From the NCBI GenBank assembly GCA_046331625.1, contig JAXLQL010000003.1, forward strand, positions 248,001 to 312,000: a DNA stretch of 64,000 nt, in the 5' to 3' direction. The first letter of the stretch is position 1; each line of letters opens with the position of its first letter. Of this stretch, positions 1-12,700 are shown piece after piece. The stretch comes from JAXLQL01 sp046331625. GTDB taxonomy: Bacteria; Acidobacteriota; Terriglobia; Bryobacterales; Bryobacteraceae. The notes under the pieces are model-generated. The model made no database searches, was not told the origin of the DNA, and was given only the letters and a program-made list of their open reading frames with translations. Both the position numbers and the translations under genes were made by a program.

Positions 1-636
1 TATCTGTTGGGCGCTGGCTACTCGAAGCTGAAGCGCAAAGACGAAGCCGCCACCGCGTTCCGCCGCATGTTCGAACTCTCGCCGTCTCCGGCCGCGGCGC
101 ACTACCTGATGGGCCAGGCGCGGTTCGATGCCGGCGAGTTTGAAGAGGCAGCCGCCGAGTTTCGGCAAGCCGCTGAACTCGATCCCGCGCTGCCTTCCGT
201 GCATCTAGAACTGGGCAAGTGCGCCGCTAACCTCCGCGACCACCCCGCCGCCGAACGAGAGTTCCGTGCCGCGCTCGCCGCGCAACCGGCCAGCCTCGAA
301 GCGGCGTACTTCCTGGGAGCACTGCTCGCCACGCAGTCGCGCGCGGACGAAGCAACACCGTTGCTCCAGAAGGTGACCGCCGCGCGACCCGATAGCTGGG
401 CATCCTATTATTACCTGGCTCGGCTGCGGCTGGCGGCGGGCCGGCCAGCGGAGGCGATCGGGCTGCTCGAAAAGGCGTCGCGCATCAACGCCACGGAGCC
501 TGCCATCTGGTACCAACTTGCGCGCGCGTACCAAGCGGCGGGCAGGACCGCCGACGCCAAGAGAGCCACCGCCACGGTGTCCGGATTGAAGGCCGCCGCT
601 AACCCATTGCTGCTGTTGGAGCGGCCCCTCAAATGA
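1..636 (+). CDS. TPR-repeat protein, 3' part
   Basis: This is the C-terminal part of a tetratricopeptide-repeat protein. The frame is open to the left edge of the window, so the true start lies outside it. About 211 residues are visible, made of five or six 34-residue TPR units with the usual alternation of small and aromatic residues (AAHYLMGQARFDAGEFEEAA, then LGKCAANL, YFLGALLA, YYYLARLRLAAG, WYQLARAYQAAG). TPR stacks bind other proteins; no enzymatic domain is visible here, and an N-terminal domain may lie upstream. The gene ends 156 bp before the giant repeat protein, with a promoter-like sequence in between, so the two are probably separate transcription units. Confidence 0.85.
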   Translation, partial: YLLGAGYSKLKRKDEAATAFRRMFELSPSPAAAHYLMGQARFDAGEFEEAAAEFRQAAELDPALPSVHLELGKCAANLRDHPAAEREFRAALAAQPASLEAAYFLGALLATQSRADEATPLLQKVTAARPDSWASYYYLARLRLAAGRPAEAIGLLEKASRINATEPAIWYQLARAYQAAGRTADAKRATATVSGLKAAANPLLLLERPLK

Positions 637-673
637 GTGCCAAACTTTGGTCCTAGAACTAACTGTATAGGAC

Positions 674-701
674 TTGACTTCTAAGGCAATTCCCCTAAAA
701 T
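674..701 (+). promoter_or_regulatory. Sigma-70-like promoter upstream of the giant repeat protein
   Basis: TTGACT (674-679) and TAAAAT (696-701) are separated by 16 bases, close to the sigma-70 consensus, in a locally AT-richer stretch between two GC-rich genes. The giant gene starts about 90 bases downstream at 793, preceded by GGGAGG (781-786) six bases before its ATG. No operator is evident. Confidence 0.55.
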
Positions 702-792
702 CAGAACATTAGCTTGCGAGGAGGAACGCGGCCTACAGTAGTTCCGAGGCTCCACCATCGCCTGTTTCAGACCGGTATCAGGGAGGACCTCA

Positions 793-3700
793 ATGGCACG
801 TCTGGTTTCGCGTGGTGGGTTGCTGGCAGCCTTGGTCGTGGCTGGCTACCCGGCCATCGCGCTGGCGCAGAACGCGAGTGTGCCGTTGCGGATCAACTGC
901 GGCGGTTGGGGTTCCGACTTCACTGACGATGCCGGCAAAACCTGGGTAGTGGATCGCTACTACACGGGCGGCTACAACACCTACTCGCCGGTCTTTCCTC
1001 CGCTCAACCGATTCGCGCTTTACTCCACCATGCGGCAGCAGACCACCGGAGACGTGGTCTACCGGATTCCGCTTGCCAACGCGAACTACCAGGTGACGCT
1101 GCACTTCATCGAGATGCAGTACAACTCGGTGGGGCAGCGCGTGTTCAACGTGCTGGCGCAAGGAGCAACGGCGCTGCCGAATTTCGATATTCGCGCCAAT
1201 GCGGGAGCGTTGGCAACACCGGTGGTGAAGCCACTGCCTTCCGCGGTGGCGGTGACCAACGGGATCCTCGAGTTGATCTTCCGCGGCGTTGTTGGACCGG
1301 CCACGATCGCGGGCATCGAGATCGAAGCAGACAACTCGACACCCGTGCTTTCGGTGAGTCCGGCGTCGCTGACGTTTGCGAGCTTCGCGGGCGTGAATCC
1401 GGCTACACAGAACTTGTCGATCACCAACACCGGCGGTGGAACGCTCAACTGGACCGCGGTCTCGAGTCAGCCGTGGCTTACGGTGACTCCGTCAGGCGCG
1501 GCGCCTGGAACGGCTACGGCTACCGTCAATGTCGCGGGACTTGCAGCGGGACCGTACAGCGCCAGCATCACGGTGAGTTCAGCGGGAGCGAATGGGTCGC
1601 CGAAGACGATCCCGGTAAGTCTGACTCTCACGCCTCCACCGGTGATCAGTGCTGCGCCGGCGTCGCTCACTTACACGGCGACGCAAGGTGGTGCGAATCC
1701 GGTTGCGCAAGTAGTGAACATCACGAACACCGGCGGCGGGACGCTCAACTGGACCGCCACATCGAACCAGACCTGGCTGACGCTCACTCCGAGCGCGAAC
1801 TCGGTGAGCGCGGCGGTGTCGATCACCGGGCTCGCGCCGAACACGTACAACGCCACCATCACGATCTCCGCATCTGGTGCGACGAACACGCCGCAGACGA
1901 TTCCGGTATCGCTGACGGTGAATCCTGCGCCGCCAACGATCAATGCATCGCCGGGATCGCTGACCTTCTCGGGTGTACAGGGCGGAGCGAATCCGGTCGC
2001 GCAGGTGGTCAGCATCACGAACTCCGGCGGCGGCACGCTCAACTGGACCGCCGTTTCGAACCAGCCGTGGCTCACGCTGACGCCGAGCGCAAACTCCGTC
2101 AGCGCGGCTGTCTCGCTCACGGGACTCACGCCCAGCACGTACAACGCCACCATTACCATCTCGGCTTCGGGCGCGACGAACACGCCGCAAACGATCCCCG
2201 TCACTTTGACGGTCACCGCCCCCCCCACCATCAACGCCGCTCCCGCATCGCTGACCTTCACCGGAACGCAAGGTGGCGCCAATCCCGCCGCGCAGGTGGT
2301 CAACATCACGAACTCCGGCGGCGGTACGCTCAACTGGACCGCGGTTTCGAATCAGCCTTGGCTCACGCTGACGCCGAGCGCGAACTCGGTGAGCGCCGCC
2401 GTGTCGCTCGCGGGCCTCGCCCCGAACACCTACAACGCCACCATCACGATCAGCGCCACCGGCGCGACGAACACGCCGAAGACGATCCCGGTGACTCTCA
2501 CCGTGAATCCCGCTCCGCCGACCATTAGTGCGTCGCCTACGCCGCTCACGTTCTCGGGCGTGCAGGGTGGAGCGAATCCTGCCGCGCAGGTGGTCAACAT
2601 TTCGAACACCGGCGGTGGGACACTCTCCTGGACCGCAGTATCGAACCAAGCTTGGCTCACGCTCACTCCAAGCGCGAATTCGGTCAGCGCGGCCGTCTCG
2701 CTCACCGGACTCACGCCCAACACTTACAACGCCACCATCACGATCTCGGCCGCCGGCGCTACGAACACGCCACAAACAATCCCGGTGTCGCTGACCGTGC
2801 TCGGTCCGCCATCGCTGACGGTGTCGCCGCTGACGATGGCGTTCTCGACCACGCAGGGCGGCAGCGCTCCGGCCGCGCAGAATCTGAGCATCGGGAACTC
2901 GGGCAGCGGAACGGTCTCGTGGACCGCTGTCTCGAACGCGGCATGGCTCACGGTCACGGCGAGCGGAACCGCGCCTTCGACGGCGGCCGTGAACGTGTCA
3001 CCCACGGGACTCACCGCGGGTACCTACAACGGCCAGATCACGGTGACGGCAACGGGCGCGCAGAACTCGCCGCAAACAGTCGCGGTGACGCTGACAGTGT
3101 CGAGCCAGCCGACATTCCAGACGCTGCGGATCAACCCAGGTGGATGGGGCGTCGATTGGGTGGACGCGGCGGGCAAGACCTGGGTGGCGGACCGCAACTG
3201 GACCGGCGGATACAACTTCTACTCGGCGTTCGGGTCGCCCTTTTCGGCGATGCTGTCGACGGCGCGGATGCAGATCCAGGCTTCGACGGACCTGCGGTAT
3301 CAGATCCCCGTGCCGAACGGCGACTATCAAGTGACGTTGCATTTCGTCGAGTTGCAGACCTCGACGGTGGGCGCGCGGAAATTCCACGTATTGCAGAACG
3401 GCGCGACGGTGCTCTCGAACCTGGATGTACGGTCCGAGGCGGGCTTCGCGGTGGAGTTGGTGAAGGTGCTGCCGACTGTGACGGTGACGGGCGGCATCGT
3501 GGACCTGATCTTCCGGGCCGTTGCTGGACAGGCGATGGTGAGCGGGATCGAAATCGCGCAGGCAGCGCCGGTGGTGGTGCCGCCGGCGATCGGGGTGTCG
3601 CCGGCGTCGCTGACGTTCACGGGCGTGAGTCCGGCGCCGCAGACGGTGAATATCACGAACTCAGGCGGCGGGACGCTGACGTGGGCGGCGGCGTCGAACC

Positions 3701-6700
3701 AGCCGTGGTTGACGTTGACGCCGAGTGGAGCATCGGTGAGCGCGGCGGTGTCGACGGCGGGGCTCGCGCCGGGCACCTACAACGCGACGATCACAATTTC
3801 GGCAACGGGGGCTTCGAACACGCCGCAGACGGTTCCGGTGTCGTTGACGGTGCCTTCGCCGGTGATCAACTTCTCGCCTTCGTCGTTGAGTTTCACGGGG
3901 ACGCAGGGTGGAGCGAATCCGGCGGCGCAGGTGCTCAGCATCACGAACGCGGGTGGGGGGACGTTGAGTTGGACTGCGACGTCGAACCAAGCGTGGTTGA
4001 CGCTGACGCCAGGTGCAAACTCGGTGAGTGCTGCGGTGTCGTTGACGGGACTCACCGCCAACACCTATAACGCCACGATCACGATCGCGGCGGTGGGCGC
4101 GACGAATACGCCGCAGACGGTGCCGGTGACTTTGACGGTGAGTGCGGCTCCGCCGACGATCAGCTTCTCGCCGGCGGCGCTTACGTTCTCGGGCGTGAGT
4201 CCGGCGGCGCAGACGGTGAGCGTCTCGAACTCCGGCGGCGGCACACTGAACTGGACCGCGACGTCGAACCAGCCTTGGCTCACGCTCACGCCGAGCGCGA
4301 ATTCGGTGAGTGCGGCGGTCTCCACGGCGGGACTTGCGCCGAACACCTACAACGCGACGATCACGATTGCGGCCACGGGAGCGACGAACACGCCGCAAAC
4401 GATCCCGGTCACACTGACCGTTCCCGCGCCGGCGATCAACTTCTCGCCTTCATCACTCAGCTTCACCGGAACACAAGGTGGCGCGAATCCAGCAGCGCAA
4501 GTCCTCAATGTCACCAACAGCGGCGGCGGCACTCTCACGTGGACCGCAGTCTCGAACCAGCCGTGGTTGACGCTCACTCCCAGCGCGAATTCCGTCAGCG
4601 CGGCGATATCGCTCACCGGCCTCACCGCCAACACGTACAGCGCCACCATCACTATCAACGCCGCCGGTGCGACGAACACGCCGCAGACGGTGCCGGTGAC
4701 GTTGACGGTGAACGCGGCTCCGCCGACGATCAGCTTCTCGCCGGCGTCGCTTACGTTCTCGGGAGTGAGTCCGGCGGCGCAGACCGTGAACGTCTCGAAC
4801 TCCGGCGGCGGCACACTGAACTGGACCGCAACGTCGAACCAGCCGTGGCTCACGCTCACGCCTTCTGCGAACTCGGTGAGTGCGGCAGTCTCCACCGCGG
4901 GACTTGCACCGGACACTTACAACGCGACCATCACCATCGCAGCCACGGGTGCGACGAACACTCCGCAGACGATTCCCGTTACGCTGACCGTGCCCGCGCC
5001 GACGATCAACTTCTCGCCCGCGAGCCTGACGTTCACGGGCGTGAGCCCCGCACCGCAGACGGTGAACATCACGAACTCCGGCGGCGGCACACTCAACTGG
5101 ACCGCGACGTCCAACCAGCCCTGGCTCACGCTCACTCCCAGTGCGAATTCGGTGAGCGCGGCAGTCTCAACCGCCGGACTCGCGCCGAATACCTACAACG
5201 CGACCATCACGATCGCAGCCACAGGCGCAACGAACACGCCCCAAACGGTCGCGGTCACGTTGACAGTTCCTTCGCCGACCATCAACTTCTCACCTGGCAG
5301 CCTCACCTTCACTGGCACGCAAGGCGGCGCCGACCCCGTAGCGCAAGTTCTCGGCATCACGAACTTAGGCGGCGGCACGCTCAACTGGACCGCCACATCC
5401 AACCAACCGTGGCTCACACTCACGCCCAGCGCGAACTCCGTCAGCGCAGCCGTCTCGCTGACCGGACTCACCGCCAACACCTACAACGCGACCATCACCA
5501 TCTCCGCGGCTGGCGCCACCAACACACCCCAGACTGTGCCCATCACGTTCACGGTCAATGCCGCGCCTCCCACGATCGGCTTCTCGCCCTCGAGCCTTAC
5601 TTTCGCTGGAAATCAAGGCGGCGCGAACCCCGCTGCGCAAGTCCTCAACGTCACCAATAGCGGCGGCGGGACGCTGAACTGGACCGCGACCTCCAACCAA
5701 CCCTGGCTCACGCTGACCCCGAGCGCGAACTCTGTCAGTGCCGCCGTGAGCCTCACCGGACTCGCCTCCAACACCTACAACGCCGCCATCACGATCTCCG
5801 CTACCGGCGCCACGAACACGCCGCAAACGATCCCGGTAACGCTGACGGTTGCGCAAGGGCCAATCCTCTCGGCCACGCCGACGAGCCTCTCCTTTTCGGG
5901 TGAAGCCGGGGCGGCCGCGCCCACCGCGCAGTCCATCTCCGTAACCACTGCCGGTTCCGGTACGCTGACCTGGACCGCCGCCTCGAACCAACCCTGGCTC
6001 ACCCTGACCACTGGAGCGAACTCGATCTCCGCCGCCGTCTCCACCACTGGCCTCACGCCGAACACCTACACGGGCGCTATCACCATCACCGCAACGGGCG
6101 CGGCTGGTTCGCCCCAATCGATCCCAGTAAGCCTGACCGTCACGGCTCCCCCTACTCTCACCACCGCCCCCGCGAGCCTCACCTTCAATGGCGTCGAAGG
6201 CGGCGCGAATCCCTTGGCCCAGTCGATCAGTGTCACGAACTCGGGCGGCGGGACGCTCACCTGGACTGCGGTGTCGAACCAGCCATGGCTCGTCCTCACT
6301 CCCGCCGCGAATTCGGTCAGCGCCGCCGTGATCCTTACCGGGCTCACCGCCGGAACTTACAACGCTACCGTCACCGTGACCGCTACCGGCGCGCAAGGCT
6401 CGCCCAAGACGATCCCAGTCACGCTCACTGTGGATCCGCCGCCATCGCTCACGGCCGCTCCCATCAGTCTCACGTTCACAGGCACGCAAGGCGGGTCGAA
6501 CCCGGCCGCGCAAACGATCAATGTCGCCAACGGCGGAGGCGGAACGCTCACTTGGACCGCGGTGTCCAACCAACCGTGGCTGACGCTTACCTCGGGCGCG
6601 AACTCCATCAGCGCGGCCGTGAGCCTGACTGGGCTGGCACCCAACACTTACAACGCCACCATCACAGTTGCCGCGCCGGGCGCGCAGGGCTCTCCCAAGA

Positions 6701-9700
6701 CGATTCCTGTCACGCTCACCGTGGACCCGCCGCCCACACTGACGGTCGCGCCCACCTCGCTTACCTTCACTGCGACGCAAGGCGGCGCCAACCCTGCTGC
6801 ACAGAACAGCGACGTGACAAACTCGGGCTCGGGAACCCTCAACTGGACCGCGACTTCGAACCAGCCCTGGCTCACGCTGACTTCCAGCGCGAACGCGATC
6901 AGCGCGGCGGTGAACATCGCCGGACTCGCGGCCAACACTTACAATGCCACGATCACCGTGACCGCGCCCGGCGCGCAAGGCTCTCCCAAGACAATCCCGG
7001 TGACGCTCACCGTGGCGCAGGGCCCGACGCTCTCGCTCACGCCCACCACGCTTTCCTTCACTGCGGTGCAAGGCGGTGCAAATCCCGCCACGCAGTCGAT
7101 CGCGATTACGAACCCTGGGACCGGTACCGTAGACTGGACCGCCGTTGCTGACCAACCCTGGCTCGCCGTCACCCCATCGGGAACCGCGCCCTCGACTCTG
7201 GTCGCGACCGTCACCACGGGCGCCCTCACGCCGGCGACCTACAACGCGACCATCACGGTCACTGCGCCGGGCGCAGCTGGGTCACCGAAGACGATCCCGA
7301 TCAGCTTCGTGGTGTCGCCGCCGCCCACGTTGAGCGTGGCTCCCGCATCTTTGACTTACTCGGGCGTGCAGGGCGGCACCAACCCGGCTGCCCAAACCCT
7401 CAGCGTTACCAATAGCGGAAGCGGCACGCTCACCTGGATCGCAGCTTCCGACCAGCCCTGGCTCACTCTCACGCCTTCCGCCAATTCTGTTTCCGCCGCA
7501 GTTTCGCTAGCTGGCCTCGCACCGAACACCTACAACGCGACCATCACCGTGACCGCGACTGGCGCGCAAGGGTCGCCCAAGACGATCCCCGTTACGCTCA
7601 CAGTTACCGCACCGCCTTCGATCTCGCTTGCGCCCACGACTCTTACTTTCACGGCTGTCGATGGCGATCCGGACCCGGCCGCGCAATCGATCGCGATCTC
7701 GAACGGTGGAGGCGGCACGCTCACTTGGACCGCCGCTTCCAACCAATCTTGGCTTACGCTCGCGCCCACTTCCGGCTCCGGCCCGGGACCCGTCTCCGCC
7801 ACCGCCTCCATCGCGGGCCGCACCTCCGGAACCTACAACGCCGTGATCACGATCACTGCCACCGGCGCCTCGAACACGCCGCAAACGGTGCCGGTAACGC
7901 TGACGGTCCAGCCGCGGCCGCCAACGCTGACGCGGTCGCCAGCGACGCTGACGTTCACCGCAACGCAAGGCGGCTCGAACCCGGTCGCGCAAAACATCTC
8001 GATCACCAATACGGGCGGCGGCACACTGAACTGGACGGCAACGTCTGACCAGCCGTGGCTCACGCTCGGCGCGCCATCCGGCGCAGCGCCTTCCACTCTC
8101 GCCGCAAACGTTTCGATCAACGGCCTGCAGCCGGGGAACTACACTGCTACCGTCACCATCTCGGCGGCGGGCGCAACGGGATCTCCACAAACGGTCGCGG
8201 TCAGCCTCACCGTGCAGCCGCAGCCTTCGATCACGCTGTCGGTGAACTCGCTCAGCTTCGGTGGACTCGAGGGTGCGGCTAATCCTCCCGCGCAAACCGT
8301 CACCGTCAACACCACCGGCGCCACTTTCAACTGGACCGCCGCATCCGACCAGCCCTGGCTCACCCTGACCCCAACCTCGGGGAGCACGCCTGGCAGCGTC
8401 TCCGTGCGTCCAAACATCGGGTCGATGACAGGCGGCGCCTATTCCGCCAACGTGACTTTCACCGCGCCAGGAGCCCTCGGATCACCCAAGACACTGCCCG
8501 TGCAGTTCGTGATCACGCCGAATCCGCCCGCACCGAATGTAACTCCGACTTCACTCAGTTACTCGATCCCCGTGGGCGGCGGCAACCCGGCCGGGCAAAC
8601 CATCTCCATCACGAACCAAGGCGCGGGCTCGTTCACCTGGACTGCCACCGCGAACCAATCCTGGCTCACTGTAACCCCCGCTTCCGGTGCAGCGCCCGCC
8701 ACGCCGTCGATCTCCGTCAACTCCACCGGACTCACGGCCGGCACCTACAGCGGCGCGGTCACCGTGCTGACCAGCGCCTCATCCACTCCGATCGTCGTCA
8801 ACGTGAGCTTCTCGGTCACGGCCCTTCCCCCGTTTACTCCGATCCGTCTCAACAGCGGCGGGTGGGGCGAGGTGGTTACCGAGGAGGGCAAGGCTTGGGC
8901 GATCGACCGCTACTACATCAACGGATACAACGTGTACGCCGCGCAGTCGGTGAACGGCGCGTTCTCGGCCGTATACTCCACCGCCCGCAACGGAGCCTTT
9001 GGCGGTGACGTGACGTATCGCGTTCCGGTACCCAGCGGAACTTACCAAGTAACACTGCGTTTCATCGAGACCCAGGTCAACAATCCCGGCCAGCGCGTCT
9101 TCAACATCCTGCTCAACGGCGCCGTTGCTGTGCAGAACTTCGACATCCTGACCCAAACCCAGAAGTTCACGCCGCTGGTCAAGACGCTTCCACCCGTGGT
9201 TGTCTCGGGGACCCAACTCGAGGTCCGGCTGCAATCGGTCACCAATGAGGCGACGTTGAGCGCGCTCGAGATCGAGCAGCCGAGCTACACGGATCCGCCG
9301 GGAGCGACGCTCTCGGTTACGCCAGCCTCTCTTTCGTTCGTGGCGCAGGCGGGAACCAACCCCGCTTCGCAGGCGCTCAGCATCTCGAACGCAGGCGTCG
9401 GCACGCTCAACTGGACTGCATCGTCCAACCAGCCCTGGCTCACGCTCTCCACTGGCGCAGGCTCGGGTGCCGCGAACATCACAATCAGCGCCAATACCAC
9501 GGGACTCACTCCCGGCGCGTACAACGCAACGCTCACCATCACCGCGACCGGCGCCATCGGATCGCCGAAGACGATCCCGGTGACGCTCGCCGTCGGGAGT
9601 CCGCCGGCCGTGCTGAGCGCTACGCCGTCGAGTCTCTCTTTCACTGGCACCGCAGGCGGCGCGAATCCGGCGAGCCAGTCGATCCAAGTTTCGAACACCG

Positions 9701-12700
9701 GCGGTGGGACGCTCTCGTGGTCGGCGGCCTCGAACCAGCCTTGGCTCACCGTCTCACCGGCGAGCGGATCAGGCAACGCGTTCGTCAGCGCGAGCGTTGC
9801 CCTTGCCGGACTGGCGCCGGGAACGTACTCGGGCGCGGTCACGATTTCGGCCACTGGCGCGCAAGGTTCGCCCAAAACACTTTCGGTGAGTCTCGTGGTG
9901 GCGGCTGCGCCCCCGGTGCTCTCGGCTGGACCATCGTCGCTCGCCTTCACAGCCACGCAAGGCGCTGCCGCGCCAGCCGCGCAAGCGATCGCCATCTCGA
10001 ATACGGGCGGCGGTACGCTCTCGTGGACTGCAACTTCGAACCAGCCTTGGCTCACGGTCTCGCCCGCCTCGGGATCGGCGCCCGCAAACCTAGCCGTCAA
10101 CGCCTCTCACGCGACGCTGACGCCCGGCACCTACACTGCCGCGGTTACCGTCACCGCCGCCGGAGTTCAGGGCTCGCCGCAAGTCATCCCGATCAGCTTC
10201 ACCGTGCTCGCCGCGCAACCGGCGCTCGACGTCACGCCCGCTTCGCTCTCGTTCACCGCGATGCAAGGCCAGTCGAATCCCGCCGCGCAATCGCTCTCGG
10301 TGGCGAACCTCGCGCTCGGCGCGCTTGGCTGGACCGCCACTTCTGACCAACCCTGGCTCACGATTTCTCCGGCTTCCGGCGCGACTCCCAGCGCGATCTC
10401 GGTGAGCGCCGCGCTCGGCACACTCGCACCTGGAACCTACACCGGCAATGTCGACGTCACCGCCGCCGGAGCCACAGGATCGCCCAAGCGGATCCCAGTC
10501 GCGTTCACCGTCAATGCACCTGCACCCGAAATCACCACCGCGCCCACCGGACTCAGCTTCACCGCCACGCAAGGCGGCACAGCGCCCGCGCAACAGTCGA
10601 TCTCCATCACCAACACCGGCACCGGGACCCTCAACTGGACCGCCACCGCGAACCAGACCTGGCTTATCGTCACGCCTTCGGGGACCGCGCCCTCTACGCT
10701 CGCCGCGCAGGTCGCCCCCGGGAGCCTCACTGCCGGAACCTACAACGCCACTATTACGATCACGTCCGCGGGAGCCGTCGGATCCCCCAAAACAATTCCC
10801 GTCTCGTTCGTGGTGAACCCAGCGCCGCCCACGCTCAGCGTTGCGCCGGTATCCCTCACGTTCACCGCATTCGAAGGCGGCGCCGCGCCCGCCTCGCAAT
10901 CGCTCAACCTCTCGAACCCCGGCAGCGGATCGCTTACCTTCACCGCCAGCTCCAACCAGGCGTGGCTAGCCGTGTCGCCTACGTCCGGACCGATCCCCAC
11001 CGCCGTCACTGTCTCCGTATCTCCCACCGGACTTACGGCCGGAACCTACACGGCTTCGATCACTGTCACCTCGGCTGGAGCAGCAGGGTCGCCCGCCACG
11101 ATCCCGGTCACGTTCACCGTATCCACCCCGCCCACGCTCTCGGTTTCGACCTCCGCGCTCACGTTCGCTGGAGCTCAAGGCGCGGCGAATCCTCCGGCGC
11201 AGACCGTCGACATCACGAATGCCGGGACGGGATCGCTGAACTGGACCGCGTCATCAGCGCAGTCGTGGATCGTGCTCTCGCCTGCTTCAGGCTCGGCCCC
11301 CGCAACGCTGAGCGTCACGGCCAACACCACCGGCCTGACGCCTGGATCGTACAACGGAACCATCGTCGTCACCGCTGCGAGCGCCGCGGGTTCGCCCAAG
11401 GTGATCAACGTCGCTCTCACGGTCTCTGCGCCGCCCGTGAACCTCTCACTCACGCCCACCTCGATCAGCTTCCTCGGCTCGGAAGGCGGCTCCACTCCGC
11501 CCGCGCAAACCATCACCGTGGCGAGCTCCGGCGCCGCATTGACCTGGACCGCCTCCACCACCTCGCCCTGGATCGTGGTCGGCCCATCCACGGGATCGAC
11601 GCCCGCCACCTTCTCGATCAGCGCCAATCTCGCCGGACTCACGCAGGGACAGTACACTGGCACCGTCGCCATCGCCGCGCCTGGCGCGCAGAACTCGCCG
11701 CAAAGCGTGGGAGTGACTCTCACCGTGGGCGCGCAGGCGAATATTACGCTCACGCCTTCGAACCTTTCTTACTCGATTGCCGAATCGGGTCCCAACCCGG
11801 CGGCGCAAACCGTCTCCATCGCGATTCAAAGCGCGAGTCCCGTCGCCTGGACCGCCTACTCCACGCAACCTTGGCTCACCGTCTCGCCCAACTCGGGCAC
11901 CGGAAATGGCGTGCTTACTGTCGGCATTCTGGCGGCAGGTCTCCAAGCGGGTGCGCACGCCGGGGCGATCGAGATCGCCACACCGGGAACCGCCGGTCCA
12001 GTGAGGACGGTATCCGTTTCGCTCTCCGCCGCCATACCTGCGCCGCAAATTACCACCGCGGCGTCGCTATCCGCGCAGGTTACAGCGGGCGCGAGCAGCG
12101 GTCCGCGAACCGTCGCGATTGGCAACAGTGGCGGCGGCACGCTGTCATGGACCGCGACATCTTCTCAGCCTTGGCTGGTGCTGTCGCAAGCGGCGGGATC
12201 GGTGCCGTCCTCGACACGGCCGGGCGTTGCGTGGAATCCGCCACCCGTTGCCGGATCCCCCACGATCCTGCCCACCGGCGCGACCGGTGGAACCACGCTC
12301 TCCAATGGCATCGTGCTTCCCGCCCAGTGGCCGCCCACACGCGCCCGCACGCAGGACTATCAGGTTCCGTCCTATCTCGTCAGCCCGCCAGGCTTGATCG
12401 GTATCGACAACGGCCGCCAGCTCTTCGTCGACGACTTCCTCATCGAGTCCACCACGCTCGGCCGTACTCGCTACATGCCGCGGATGCACCCGGGAAATCC
12501 GATCCTGGCGCCGGCGGCCAACCAGACCATAGCCATTCCGTACTCCGATGGCGTGTGGTTCGACCCGGCCGATTCGAAATTCAAATTGTTCTATTTCGGG
12601 CCATCCGCCTATCAGGTGTATCTCACCGAATCGACCGACGGCAAGACGTTTTCGCTCGGTGTTCCGGTGTTCAACATCGGCTCCGGCCGTGATGCGGCCA

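Noticed and set aside
5365..7155. Long open frame on the minus strand within the repeat region
   Set aside because: It is an Arg/Gly-rich shadow of the repeat codon pattern with no domain and no start signal.
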